From contig JBFWWZ010000063.1 in NCBI GenBank assembly GCA_050245915.1, forward strand, positions 1-11,967: DNA of 11,967 nt, in the 5' to 3' direction. This DNA comes from JBDSKH01 sp050245915. Its GTDB lineage: Bacteria > Actinomycetota > Actinomycetes > Actinomycetales > Microbacteriaceae. A model generated the notes under the pieces. That model saw only the letters and a list, made by a program, of their open reading frames with translations, made no database searches and had not been told where the DNA came from. The position numbers were made by a program, and so were the translations under genes. Shown piece by piece: positions 1 through 8,603 of the stretch; position 1 is the stretch's first letter, and every line of letters begins with the position of its first letter.

Positions 1-489
1 CACGATCTGGCCGCCGCCGTTGAAGTTCGCGGGCTCGAGCCCGAGTTCGTCGAGCCGGGCGAGCAGCTCGGTCTCGTCGCCGCCGAGCACCGCGCTCATG
101 CCGGTCTGCACCCGGGATGCCGCGTCTGCCATCGCGGCGCCGCGCTGGGTCACCAGCTTCATCGCGGCGTCCTCGGTCAGGATGCCGGCGGCGGCCGCCG
201 CGGCGAGCTCGCCCACCGAGTGGCCGGCCACTCCGCCGAGCTTCTGCCGGCGGCCGTCCGCGGTGACGGCGGCGAAACTGAGCAGGGAGGCGGCGACGAT
301 GAGCGGCTGGGCGACCGCGGTATCCCGGATCGTGTCGGCGTCGGACACGGTGCCGTGCGTCCGCAGGTCGACCCCGGATGCCGCGGCGAGGCGGTCGAGG
401 TGCTCGGCGAATCGGGGTTCGGCGAGCCAGGGGTCGAGGAATCCGGGGGTCTGCGAGCCCTGTCCGGGCGCGACGACGACGACAGTCAC
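1..489 (-). CDS. fabD: Malonyl-CoA:ACP transacylase FabD (N-terminal part, cut by window edge)
   Basis: FabD transfers malonyl from malonyl-CoA to acyl carrier protein, the entry step of cytosolic FAS-II elongation. The 163 visible codons carry the family signatures: GQGSQ at residues 9-13, the nucleophile elbow GHSVGE at 89-94 (Ser91), Arg116 in VTQRGAAM where the family binds the malonyl carboxylate, and an NFNGGGQIV stretch (155-163) matching the N-x-PGQIV region of E. coli FabD. The catalytic His lies beyond the window edge. The GTG at 489 puts GQGSQ at the usual position, and AGGA lies about eight bases upstream (plus-strand atcct, 497-501). In actinobacteria fabD normally heads fabD-fabH-acpP-fabF; the downstream genes are outside the window. 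Here the FasR-like regulator is 2.8 kb upstream, separated by a MarR-MMPL pair. The truncation comes from the window, not from mutation. Confidence 0.95.
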   Translation of the reverse strand, partial: MTVVVVAPGQGSQTPGFLDPWLAEPRFAEHLDRLAAASGVDLRTHGTVSDADTIRDTAVAQPLIVAASLLSFAAVTADGRRQKLGGVAGHSVGELAAAAAAGILTEDAAMKLVTQRGAAMADAASRVQTGMSAVLGGDETELLARLDELGLEPANFNGGGQIV

Positions 490-539
490 GCGTTCTATCC
501 TGCCGTGCCGCACGGCGGCGCGTCGATCGAAACCCACGA

Positions 540-557
540 AAGGATCGCGCGATCCTT
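540..557. promoter_or_regulatory. Perfect 18-bp palindrome upstream of fabD, candidate operator
   Basis: AAGGATCGCGCGATCCTT is its own reverse complement and sits about 50 bp upstream of the fabD start codon in the fabD/marR divergent gap. A perfect 18-mer is long for chance and fits a dimeric regulator site. The obvious candidate is the FasR-like protein encoded at 3257-4432, because FasR of Streptomyces activates the fabD operon. I do not know the FasR consensus well enough to match it, so the assignment is inference. Confidence 0.5.
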
Positions 558-572
558 GGTGAGGTTGAACAA

Positions 573-600
573 TCCGGATGTTTCCTGATCGTGATCCGGA
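573..600. repeat. Inverted/direct TCCGGAT repeat in the fabD-marR gap
   Basis: TCCGGAT (573-579) and ATCCGGA (594-600) form a 7-bp inverted repeat with a 14-bp spacer. The TCCGGA cores are 22 bp apart start to start, close to two helical turns, so two dimers could bind one face of the DNA. It lies upstream of fabD and 34 bp before marR. It could serve either gene or be chance in GC-rich sequence. Confidence 0.35.
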
Positions 601-615
601 GCCGGGCGCCTGATT

Positions 616-630
616 GTTACACTCTGTAAC
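616..630 (+). promoter_or_regulatory. MarR promoter -10 with overlapping operator-like palindrome
   Basis: GTTACA-ctc-TGTAAC is a perfect 6+6 inverted repeat ending three bases before the marR ATG. It contains a TACACT -10-like hexamer (619-624). A TANNNT box here would start transcription around 630-634, giving a near-leaderless mRNA, and no Shine-Dalgarno is visible before the ATG. An operator covering the -10 box is the standard arrangement for MarR autorepression. No convincing -35 is seen. Confidence 0.55.
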
Positions 631-633
631 GTT

Positions 634-1134
634 ATGGCGAGCAACGAATCTGCACCCCGGCCGCGCAACGTGCGCTCGCCGTTGCCGCCGACCCTGACCG
701 ACTCCACCGGCTTCCTGCTCGGCTGGGTCTCCAGCCATGCCTCGGAGGCCTTCGCCAGCGCCCTCACCGAGGTGGGCCTCACCGCCCACCAGCTGGGCGT
801 CATGACCCTGCTGATCGGCGGGCCGCAGAAGCAGGCGCGCCTGAGCGAGCAACTCGAGGTCTTCCAGCCGGTCATGGTCACCCTCGTCAACGAACTCGAA
901 GCCGCAGGCCTCGTGCGCCGCGCCCCCCACCCCAGCGACCGCCGCGCCGTCGAAGTGCACCTGGAGCCCGCCGGCGCCGAACGCCTCGCCCGTGCCGACG
1001 CGGCCATGGCGGTCGCGACGGAGCGGATCTTCGGCAGGCTCCCCGACGCCGATCGCGACACACTGCACCGCATCCTGCTGCAGATGGCCCACCAGCTCGA
1101 CAGCAACCCGACACCCCCTCGACAGGAGTCCTGA
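634..1134 (+). CDS. MarR-family transcriptional regulator
   Basis: This 166-residue protein has the MarR layout: N-terminal dimerisation helix (about 20-47), winged helix-turn-helix (about 50-113) with recognition helix around QPVMVTLVNELEAAG (78-92), the wing with the family's D-R pair (HPSDRRAVEVHL, Asp102-Arg103), and a C-terminal dimerisation helix. Such proteins bind palindromes as dimers and are usually released by small hydrophobic ligands. The stop codon is two bases before the ATG of the exporter gene, whose Shine-Dalgarno (1124-1128) lies inside the end of marR, so the two are cotranscribed and probably translationally coupled. The palindrome at 616-630 implies autoregulation. The ligand cannot be told from sequence; a drug, lipid or acyl compound exported by the neighbour is likely. 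Confidence 0.9.
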   Translation: MASNESAPRPRNVRSPLPPTLTDSTGFLLGWVSSHASEAFASALTEVGLTAHQLGVMTLLIGGPQKQARLSEQLEVFQPVMVTLVNELEAAGLVRRAPHPSDRRAVEVHLEPAGAERLARADAAMAVATERIFGRLPDADRDTLHRILLQMAHQLDSNPTPPRQES

Positions 1135-1136
1135 CC

Positions 1137-3260
1137 ATGACCCGAGCCCTGCGCATCCTGCTTCCCGCCGTGCTGATCATCGCCTGGCTCGCGGCCGGCG
1201 CCATCGGCGGCCCGTTCTTCGGCCGGATCTCCGAGGTCTCGACGACCGACCAGGCCAGCTTCCTGCCCGCCTCGGCCGAAGCGACCGAGGTGTCGCAGCT
1301 GATCCCCGAGTTCAGCGGATCCGACGACATCCCCGCGATCGTGCTGCTCACCCGCGACTCCGGCCTCACCGAAGCGGACCGGTCGTGGGCGGAGGGCCTG
1401 CCCGACCTGATCGCCGGTGTCGGCGGCACCGAGGACTCGAGCCCGGCGATCGAGTCGGACGACGGCGAAGCGCTGCAGGTGTTCGTGCCGATCAGCGGCG
1501 AAATCGACGAGACCGTGGCCGAACTGCGCGCCGAACTCGAGAAGGACGCCCCCGCGGGCCTCACCGTCTGGATCACCGGTCCCGCCGGATTCACGGCCGA
1601 CCTCGTCGGAGCCTTCGCCGGCATCGACGGCCTGCTGCTCGGCGTCGCGCTGGCCGCCGTGTTCGTCATCCTGCTCGTCGTCTACCGCTCGCCGTTGCTG
1701 CCCGTGCTGGTGCTCGGCACGGCCGTCTTCTCGCTCTGCCTCGCCATCCTCGCCGTCTGGTGGCTGGCGAAGAACGACATCGTGCAGGTCAACGGCCAGG
1801 TGCAGGGCATCCTGTTCATCCTGGTGATCGGGGCCGCGACCGACTACGCGCTGCTCTACGTGTCGCGCTACCGCGAGGCGCTGCGCGACTCCGAGAAGCG
1901 CTGGGACGCCACCTGGGTCGCGCTGCGCGGGTCCGTCGAGCCGATCGTGGCCTCCGGCGGCACCGTGATCGTGGGGCTGCTCTGCCTGCTGCTGAGCGAT
2001 CTGAATTCCAACAAGGCGCTCGGGCCGGTCGCGGCGATCGGCATCGCCTGCGCCCTGCTCGGTGCCCTCACCCTGCTGCCTGCCCTGCTGCTCGCCACCG
2101 GGCGTGGCGCCTACTGGCCGCTGCGGCCGAAATACGGCTCGGAGCACCCCCGGGTGTCCGGCGACGACGCCCGCGGTCTGTGGGCGCGTGTCGGCCGCCT
2201 CGTGTCCCGGCACGCCCGGCCCGTGTGGATCGTGTCCACCGTGCTGCTGCTCGCCGCCGGCGCCGGACTGCTGCAGCTGAAGGCCGACGGCGTCGCCCAG
2301 AGCGAACTCGTCCTCGGTTCGAGCCCCGCCCGCGACGGGCAGGTGGCCCTCGGCGAGCACTTCCCCGGCGGTTCCGGCAGCCCGGCGATCATCGTCGGCG
2401 ACGCCGACCGGCTCACCGAACTCGCCGATGCCGCCGCCGCCCTGCCCGGGGTGGATGGCGTTGTCGCCCTCTCCGGCGACTCGCCGACCGGGACGATCCC
2501 CGTCGGCACCGACGCCGAACCGCTCCCGTTCGCCCTGCCGACGCCCCCCGAGCCCACCGTCATCGACGGGCGCGTGATGCTGCAGGCGACCCTCACCGAC
2601 GCCGCCGACTCCGCCGCGGCCGAGCAGACCGTGCGCGACCTGCGTGATGCCGTGCATGAGGTCGACAGCGCCTCGATCGTCGGGGGTGTGACCGCGACCG
2701 CCGTCGACACCGACGACACCTCCATCCGCGACCGCAGCGTCATCATCCCCATCGTGCTGGCGGTGATCCTGCTGATCCTGATGCTGCTGCTGCGCTCGAT
2801 CCTCGCGCCGGTGCTCCTGATGCTCTCGGTCGTGGTCTCGTTCGCGGCAGCGCTCGGCGTATCGGCACTGGTCTTCGACCACCTGCTCGGATTCCCGGGT
2901 GCCGACCCCTCCGTGCCCCTGTTCGCGTTCGTATTCCTCGTCGCCCTCGGGATCGACTACAACATCTTCCTGATGACACGGGTCCGGGAGGAGTCTCTGA
3001 AGCTCGGCACCCGCCGCGGGATCGTTCAGGGGCTCGCCGTGACCGGAGGCGTGATCACGAGCGCCGGTATCGTGCTCGCGGCGACGTTCGCGGCGCTCGG
3101 GGTCATCCCGGTGCTCTTCCTGGCGCAGATCGCGTTCATCGTCGCGTTCGGGGTGCTGCTCGACACGATCGTGGTGCGATCGCTGCTCGTGCCGGCGCTC
3201 TCGCACGACATCGGGCGCGCGATCTGGTGGCCGTCCCGGCTGTCGCGGGCGGAACGCTAA
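1137..3260 (+). CDS. MMPL-family RND exporter
   Basis: This 707-residue inner-membrane transporter has the two-fold MMPL plan: TM1 at about 8-25, an extracytoplasmic domain to about 160, a five-helix bundle (about 163-320), a short cytoplasmic link, TM7 (362-381), a second outer domain to about 530, and a second five-helix bundle (about 535-683). The Asp-Tyr pairs that relay protons in mycobacterial MmpL3 are present in both halves: GAATDYALLYVSRYRE (Asp236-Tyr237) and GIDYNIFLMTRVRE (Asp607-Tyr608). Proton-driven export is therefore expected. The family moves lipids, glycolipids or hydrophobic drugs; the substrate here is unknown. AGGAG eight bases before ATG overlaps the end of marR, with which it forms a two-gene operon. 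Its stop codon overlaps that of the convergent FasR-like gene. Its place beside fatty-acid genes hints at a lipid cargo, but that is inference. Confidence 0.92.
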   Translation: MTRALRILLPAVLIIAWLAAGAIGGPFFGRISEVSTTDQASFLPASAEATEVSQLIPEFSGSDDIPAIVLLTRDSGLTEADRSWAEGLPDLIAGVGGTEDSSPAIESDDGEALQVFVPISGEIDETVAELRAELEKDAPAGLTVWITGPAGFTADLVGAFAGIDGLLLGVALAAVFVILLVVYRSPLLPVLVLGTAVFSLCLAILAVWWLAKNDIVQVNGQVQGILFILVIGAATDYALLYVSRYREALRDSEKRWDATWVALRGSVEPIVASGGTVIVGLLCLLLSDLNSNKALGPVAAIGIACALLGALTLLPALLLATGRGAYWPLRPKYGSEHPRVSGDDARGLWARVGRLVSRHARPVWIVSTVLLLAAGAGLLQLKADGVAQSELVLGSSPARDGQVALGEHFPGGSGSPAIIVGDADRLTELADAAAALPGVDGVVALSGDSPTGTIPVGTDAEPLPFALPTPPEPTVIDGRVMLQATLTDAADSAAAEQTVRDLRDAVHEVDSASIVGGVTATAVDTDDTSIRDRSVIIPIVLAVILLILMLLLRSILAPVLLMLSVVVSFAAALGVSALVFDHLLGFPGADPSVPLFAFVFLVALGIDYNIFLMTRVREESLKLGTRRGIVQGLAVTGGVITSAGIVLAATFAALGVIPVLFLAQIAFIVAFGVLLDTIVVRSLLVPALSHDIGRAIWWPSRLSRAER

Positions 3261-4432
3261 GGTTTGCGGTCGTTCTCGGCGATCGAGCCGACGATGAGCG
3301 CGCTCTGCAGGATCAGGGCCTCGCGTGCGCCGGTGGCGTCCCAGCCGATGACCTCGCTGATCCGCTTCAGGCGGTAGCGCACCGTGTTCGGGTGCACGAA
3401 GAGCTCGCGGGCGGTCGCCTCCAGCGACCGGCCGTTGTCGAGGTAGCACCACAGGGTGGTCAGCAGCTCGGTGGAGTGGCTCTGCAGCGGCTTGTAGATC
3501 CGCTCGATCAGGGTGCGCCTGGCCTGCGGGTCGCCCGCGAGGGCGCGTTCCGGCAGCAGGTCATCGGCGAGAGTGGGCCGCGGGGCGTTCCGCCAGGCCT
3601 TCGCGACGGCGAAACCGGCGAGAGCCGCGCGGGCGCTGCGCGCGGCGTCGACGAGCGACGGCACCGCGTGACCGAGCACCAGGTGGCCAGGCCCGAACCC
3701 CGGTTCGAGCTGCCCCGCGATCTCGAGGAACGGTTTCGGCTCGCGCGTCTCCGCATCATCCGGCGGGTCGACGCGCCCGATCACGAGCACCAGCCGGCTG
3801 CCCTGCACCCCGATCAGCACGTCGGCATCCAGATGGCGGGCGGTGCGACGCAGCATGTCGACATCGAGGATCTTGGGCGCCGTGCCGACCAGCACGCTGA
3901 CCTCGCCGTGCCCGTTCCAGCCGAGAGCGGCGATGCGGCTCGGCAGCTCGCTGTCGTACTCGCCGGTCAGGATGCTGTCGACGACCAGAGCCTCGAGGCG
4001 TGCGTCCCACAGACCCCGGGCCTCCGCGGCGCGCGCGTAGACATCCGCCGCGGCGAACGCGATCTCGCGTGAATACAGCAGGATCGCCTCACGGAGCGAC
4101 TCGTCATCGTCTTTGACCCGCTCCTCGACCACCTCCACCGTCACGCGGATCAGCTGCAACGTCTGCTGCAGGCTCACCGAGCGCAGCAGCTCGCGCGGGG
4201 CGGCGCCGAACACGTCGGCGGCGATCCACGGGATCGATTTCGGGTCGTCGAACCACGAGATGAACGCGGTGATGCCGTTCTGGGCGACCAGCCCCACCGC
4301 GCTGCGGCGGCTGGGCGGCATGTCGCGGTACCACGACAGCGTCTCGTCGAGGCGCTTCAGCGTCGCCGTCGAGAGCTCACCCGTGAGAGTGCGCAGCCAC
4401 GCGAGGGTCTGCGCCTTCGTGCGGGTAGCCAT
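3257..4432 (-). CDS. fasR: PucR/CdaR-type regulator, likely FasR (activator of FAS-II genes)
   Basis: This 391-residue protein has a C-terminal PucR-type helix-turn-helix (about 322-380) with the diagnostic run ARELFVHPNTVRYRLKRI, preceded by the LDNGRSLEAT segment of the family. Residues 1-300 form a central GGDEF-like/sensory region without a recognisable enzyme motif. PucR-like proteins next to fabD in actinobacteria include Streptomyces FasR, which activates fabD-fabH-acpP-fabF. Position on the fabD strand and between aceE and fabD supports the same role. The start at 4432 gives MATRTKAQTL. A TAGCAT box seven bases upstream predicts a leaderless mRNA, although aceE read-through is also possible (18-bp gap). 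The 3' end overlaps the exporter stop codon by three bases. The family call is firm; the FasR name rests on context. Confidence 0.85.
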   Translation of the reverse strand: MATRTKAQTLAWLRTLTGELSTATLKRLDETLSWYRDMPPSRRSAVGLVAQNGITAFISWFDDPKSIPWIAADVFGAAPRELLRSVSLQQTLQLIRVTVEVVEERVKDDDESLREAILLYSREIAFAAADVYARAAEARGLWDARLEALVVDSILTGEYDSELPSRIAALGWNGHGEVSVLVGTAPKILDVDMLRRTARHLDADVLIGVQGSRLVLVIGRVDPPDDAETREPKPFLEIAGQLEPGFGPGHLVLGHAVPSLVDAARSARAALAGFAVAKAWRNAPRPTLADDLLPERALAGDPQARRTLIERIYKPLQSHSTELLTTLWCYLDNGRSLEATARELFVHPNTVRYRLKRISEVIGWDATGAREALILQSALIVGSIAENDRKP

Positions 4433-4439
4433 CGACGGG

Positions 4440-4445
4440 ATGCTA
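4440..4445 (-). promoter_or_regulatory. Candidate -10 box for a leaderless fasR transcript
   Basis: Read on the minus strand, TAGCAT is followed by seven bases and then the fasR ATG at 4432. That spacing puts the transcription start at or next to the start codon. It falls in the 18-bp gap after the aceE stop, and no Shine-Dalgarno is visible. The -35 region would lie inside aceE and is not recognisable. Confidence 0.5.
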
Positions 4446-4450
4446 GCGGC

Positions 4451-7177
<2,727 letters not shown>

Positions 7178-7273
7178 CGGTGGCCTCGATTCCTGGGTTG
7201 GGGCGGTGTCTGCCTCATCAAGCGGGTCGCGCCACAGTGCCGGGTCACGGTCGGTGGCGGATCGTGCCCAACC

Positions 7274-7279
7274 ACTCTA
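7274..7279 (-). promoter_or_regulatory. Candidate aceE -10 box
   Basis: On the minus strand TAGAGT fits TANNNT and would start transcription near 7267, giving a leader of about 90 bases before the aceE GTG. No good -35 hexamer is found at 17-18 bp, so this is a weak call. The leader shows no riboswitch-like structure that I can recognise. Confidence 0.3.
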
Positions 7280-7309
7280 GTTCGTCCAGCGTTTCCCTTC
7301 CGGCGAGCG

Positions 7310-7315
7310 TATGAT
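7310..7315 (+). promoter_or_regulatory. -10 box of the peroxiredoxin gene
   Basis: TATGAT is near-consensus and stands out in the GC-rich gap. It predicts a start near 7322 and a leader of about 25 bases that includes AAAGGA (7331-7336) ahead of ATG 7347. It overlaps an upstream in-frame ATG (7311), which argues against that ATG as the start codon. No clear -35 is present at 17 bp. Confidence 0.55.
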
Positions 7316-7346
7316 CATCCGCTGGACCCGAAAGGACACGCACCTC

Positions 7347-7820
7347 ATGGCTCTGGAGAACGACACCCAGGCTCCCGATTTCGATCTCGCCAACCAGTAC
7401 GGCGAGCACGTCCGGTTGAGCGACTTCCGGGGTGTGCGGCCCGTCGCACTGGTCTTCTTCCCGCTGGCGTTCTCGAGCACCTGCACCGGTGAACTGTGTG
7501 CGCTGCGCGACAACCTGAACCTGTTCACGGAGCACGGCGTCGAGCTGATCGGCATCTCCGTCGACTCGAAGGCGACGCTGCGCGCCTGGGCCGAGCAGGA
7601 GGGCTACGACTTCACCCTTCTGGCCGACTTCTGGCCGCATGGCGCGGTGGCGAAGGAGTACGGCGTCTTCCTGGAGCAGAAGGGCTTCGCGAACCGCGCC
7701 ACGTTCGTCATCGATGTGAAGGGCGTGATCCGCGCGTCGTTCATCACCGCACCGGGTGAGGCCCGTTCCATCGAGGAGTACCGCGCAGCGCTCGACGAGG
7801 TTCTCCCGGTCAGTGCGTGA
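7347..7820 (+). CDS. ahpE: AhpE-type peroxiredoxin with a PrxQ-like second cysteine
   Basis: This 157-residue thiol peroxidase reduces hydroperoxides in the cytosol. The thioredoxin-fold core is complete, and LLADFWPHGAVAKEYGVF (91-108), EQKGFANRATFVID (110-123) and the PGEAR loop closely resemble Mycobacterium tuberculosis AhpE. The peroxidatic cysteine is Cys46 in PLAFSSTCTGEL. Five residues on is Cys51, giving the C-x4-C spacing of PrxQ/BCP enzymes, whereas M. tuberculosis AhpE has Asp there. An intramolecular disulfide cycle is therefore possible. ATG 7347 is preceded by AAAGGA at suitable spacing and gives the usual AhpE length. The gene is monocistronic and divergent from aceE, with which it shares the 169-bp control region. 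No OxyR-type site was recognised. Confidence 0.92.
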   Translation: MALENDTQAPDFDLANQYGEHVRLSDFRGVRPVALVFFPLAFSSTCTGELCALRDNLNLFTEHGVELIGISVDSKATLRAWAEQEGYDFTLLADFWPHGAVAKEYGVFLEQKGFANRATFVIDVKGVIRASFITAPGEARSIEEYRAALDEVLPVSA

Positions 7821-7823
7821 TGC

Positions 7824-7844
7824 GCGCCGCCGCCTCTGCGGCGC
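7824..7844 (+). terminator. Hairpin after the peroxiredoxin gene, possible terminator
   Basis: GCGCCGC (7824-7830) pairs with GCGGCGC (7838-7844) across a seven-base loop. An alternative register CGCCGC-ctct-GCGGCG has a tetraloop. It starts three bases after the TGA. There is no following T tract, which is common for actinobacterial terminators but lowers certainty. Confidence 0.4.
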
Positions 7845-7884
7845 ATCCGCTCCGCGGCACGAGCGCGGTCGCGCCGCTTCCCTG

Positions 7885-7912
7885 GGCCTGATCTCGACAG
7901 GCTCGATCACCG
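7885..7912. repeat. Imperfect palindromic repeat, resembles a dispersed Micrococcales intergenic repeat
   Basis: The segment contains TGATCTCGACAGGCTCGATCA (7889-7909; its TGAT/ATCA ends and two TCGA blocks are symmetric) followed by CCG, and it abuts the stop codon of the membrane-protein gene. From memory, elements of the form GGT(C/T)TCGACAAGCTC(G/A)A-CACCG are scattered between genes in many Microbacteriaceae genomes. This looks like one copy. It could act as a bidirectional terminator between the convergent genes. Confidence 0.4.
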
Positions 7913-8560
7913 TCAGTTCAGGATGTTGACCGCGCGCGAGATGACCAGGGCGAGCAGCACGAACCCGGTGAACGCCTGCACCGCCATGAAGGCTTTCGCG
8001 CGCGGCGTGAGCGGCATCACGTCGGTCGGGCTGAACGCCATCATGTTCGACAGCGCGAAGTACAGGTAGTCGACGAATCCGGGCTGCCACTCGGTCGGCC
8101 CGTTGTCCTCCTGCGGGAACCTGAAGTCGGGCGGCACCGTGTGTCCGCTCATCCGCCGCGCGAACGGGCCGCCGCGATCGAGTTCCCAGAAGATCAGGGC
8201 GAACGCGACCACGTCGGTCAGCCACACCTGCAGGGCGGCCAGCAGCACCTGGGGTGCCTCGGTCTGACCGTTCACCAGCTTTCCGATGATGCTGATCACC
8301 TCGACCTGGTTCGCGAGCGCGAGCACGATCGCGAGCCCGATGGAGAGCGCCCGCGACCAGGTGGTCTCGCGGCGGAAGCGGTGCGGGTTGAGCACCAGCA
8401 GCGGCACCAGCATGCCGCCCAGGATGACGGGGATGATCCACCGGGGCAGCAGCGCCCCGTGGGCGGGCAGCAGCAGGTAGATGAGCACCGCGGCGAGGAT
8501 CGCGATGGTCGCCGGCCAGCGCTGCTCCGGCAGGCGATCCGACGTGTGCGTGCCGGTCAT
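7913..8560 (-). CDS. Multi-pass membrane protein with an ion-channel-like C-terminal hairpin
   Basis: I do not recognise a named gene. The 215-residue protein has about six hydrophobic segments (roughly 16-31, 40-57, 70-93, 106-126, 162-178, 188-211), so it is integral to the cytoplasmic membrane. A charged, Pro-rich loop (127-160) carries the FWELDRGGPFARR motif. The last part, VDYLYFALSNMMAFSPTDVMPLTPRAK, then a final helix, has the order helix, re-entrant-like loop, helix seen in two-TM potassium channels, but with AFSPTDVMP where a channel has TVGYGD-x-P. DUF1345-type membrane proteins share a similar C-terminal pattern, so it may belong near that family. ATG 8560 has no clear Shine-Dalgarno but lies six bases after a TAGGCT box. 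It follows the C11 protease gene on the same strand with a 43-bp gap, but may have its own promoter. Function unknown. Confidence 0.8.
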   Translation of the reverse strand: MTGTHTSDRLPEQRWPATIAILAAVLIYLLLPAHGALLPRWIIPVILGGMLVPLLVLNPHRFRRETTWSRALSIGLAIVLALANQVEVISIIGKLVNGQTEAPQVLLAALQVWLTDVVAFALIFWELDRGGPFARRMSGHTVPPDFRFPQEDNGPTEWQPGFVDYLYFALSNMMAFSPTDVMPLTPRAKAFMAVQAFTGFVLLALVISRAVNILN

Positions 8561-8566
8561 GGCGAG

Positions 8567-8572
8567 AGCCTA
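8567..8572 (-). promoter_or_regulatory. Candidate -10 box for a leaderless membrane-protein transcript
   Basis: On the minus strand TAGGCT is followed by exactly six bases and the ATG at 8560, the spacing expected when transcription begins on the A of the start codon. The gene lacks an obvious ribosome binding site, which supports a leaderless mRNA. Confidence 0.5.
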
Positions 8573-8603
8573 AGCCCCCGCCACGACCGGCACGGCGACC
8601 TCG

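Noticed and set aside
1..489. fabD as a truncated pseudogene
   Set aside because: The frame is open to the edge of the window and all visible motifs are intact, so the truncation is only the window boundary.
220..629. Small plus-strand frames over fabD and the fabD-marR gap
   Set aside because: They overlap the GQGSQ and GHSVGE coding region of fabD and have low-complexity Arg/Gly-rich translations.
495..3452. Very long minus-strand open frame (985 codons) opposite marR and the exporter
   Set aside because: It is antisense to two clear genes, is rich in Arg/Gly/His/Asp/Gln with no recognisable domain, and arises from GC-rich third positions that avoid stops.
7311..7346. Upstream in-frame ATG for the peroxiredoxin
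   Set aside because: It lies within the TATGAT -10 box and would add 12 residues absent from AhpE proteins; ATG 7347 has an AAAGGA site.
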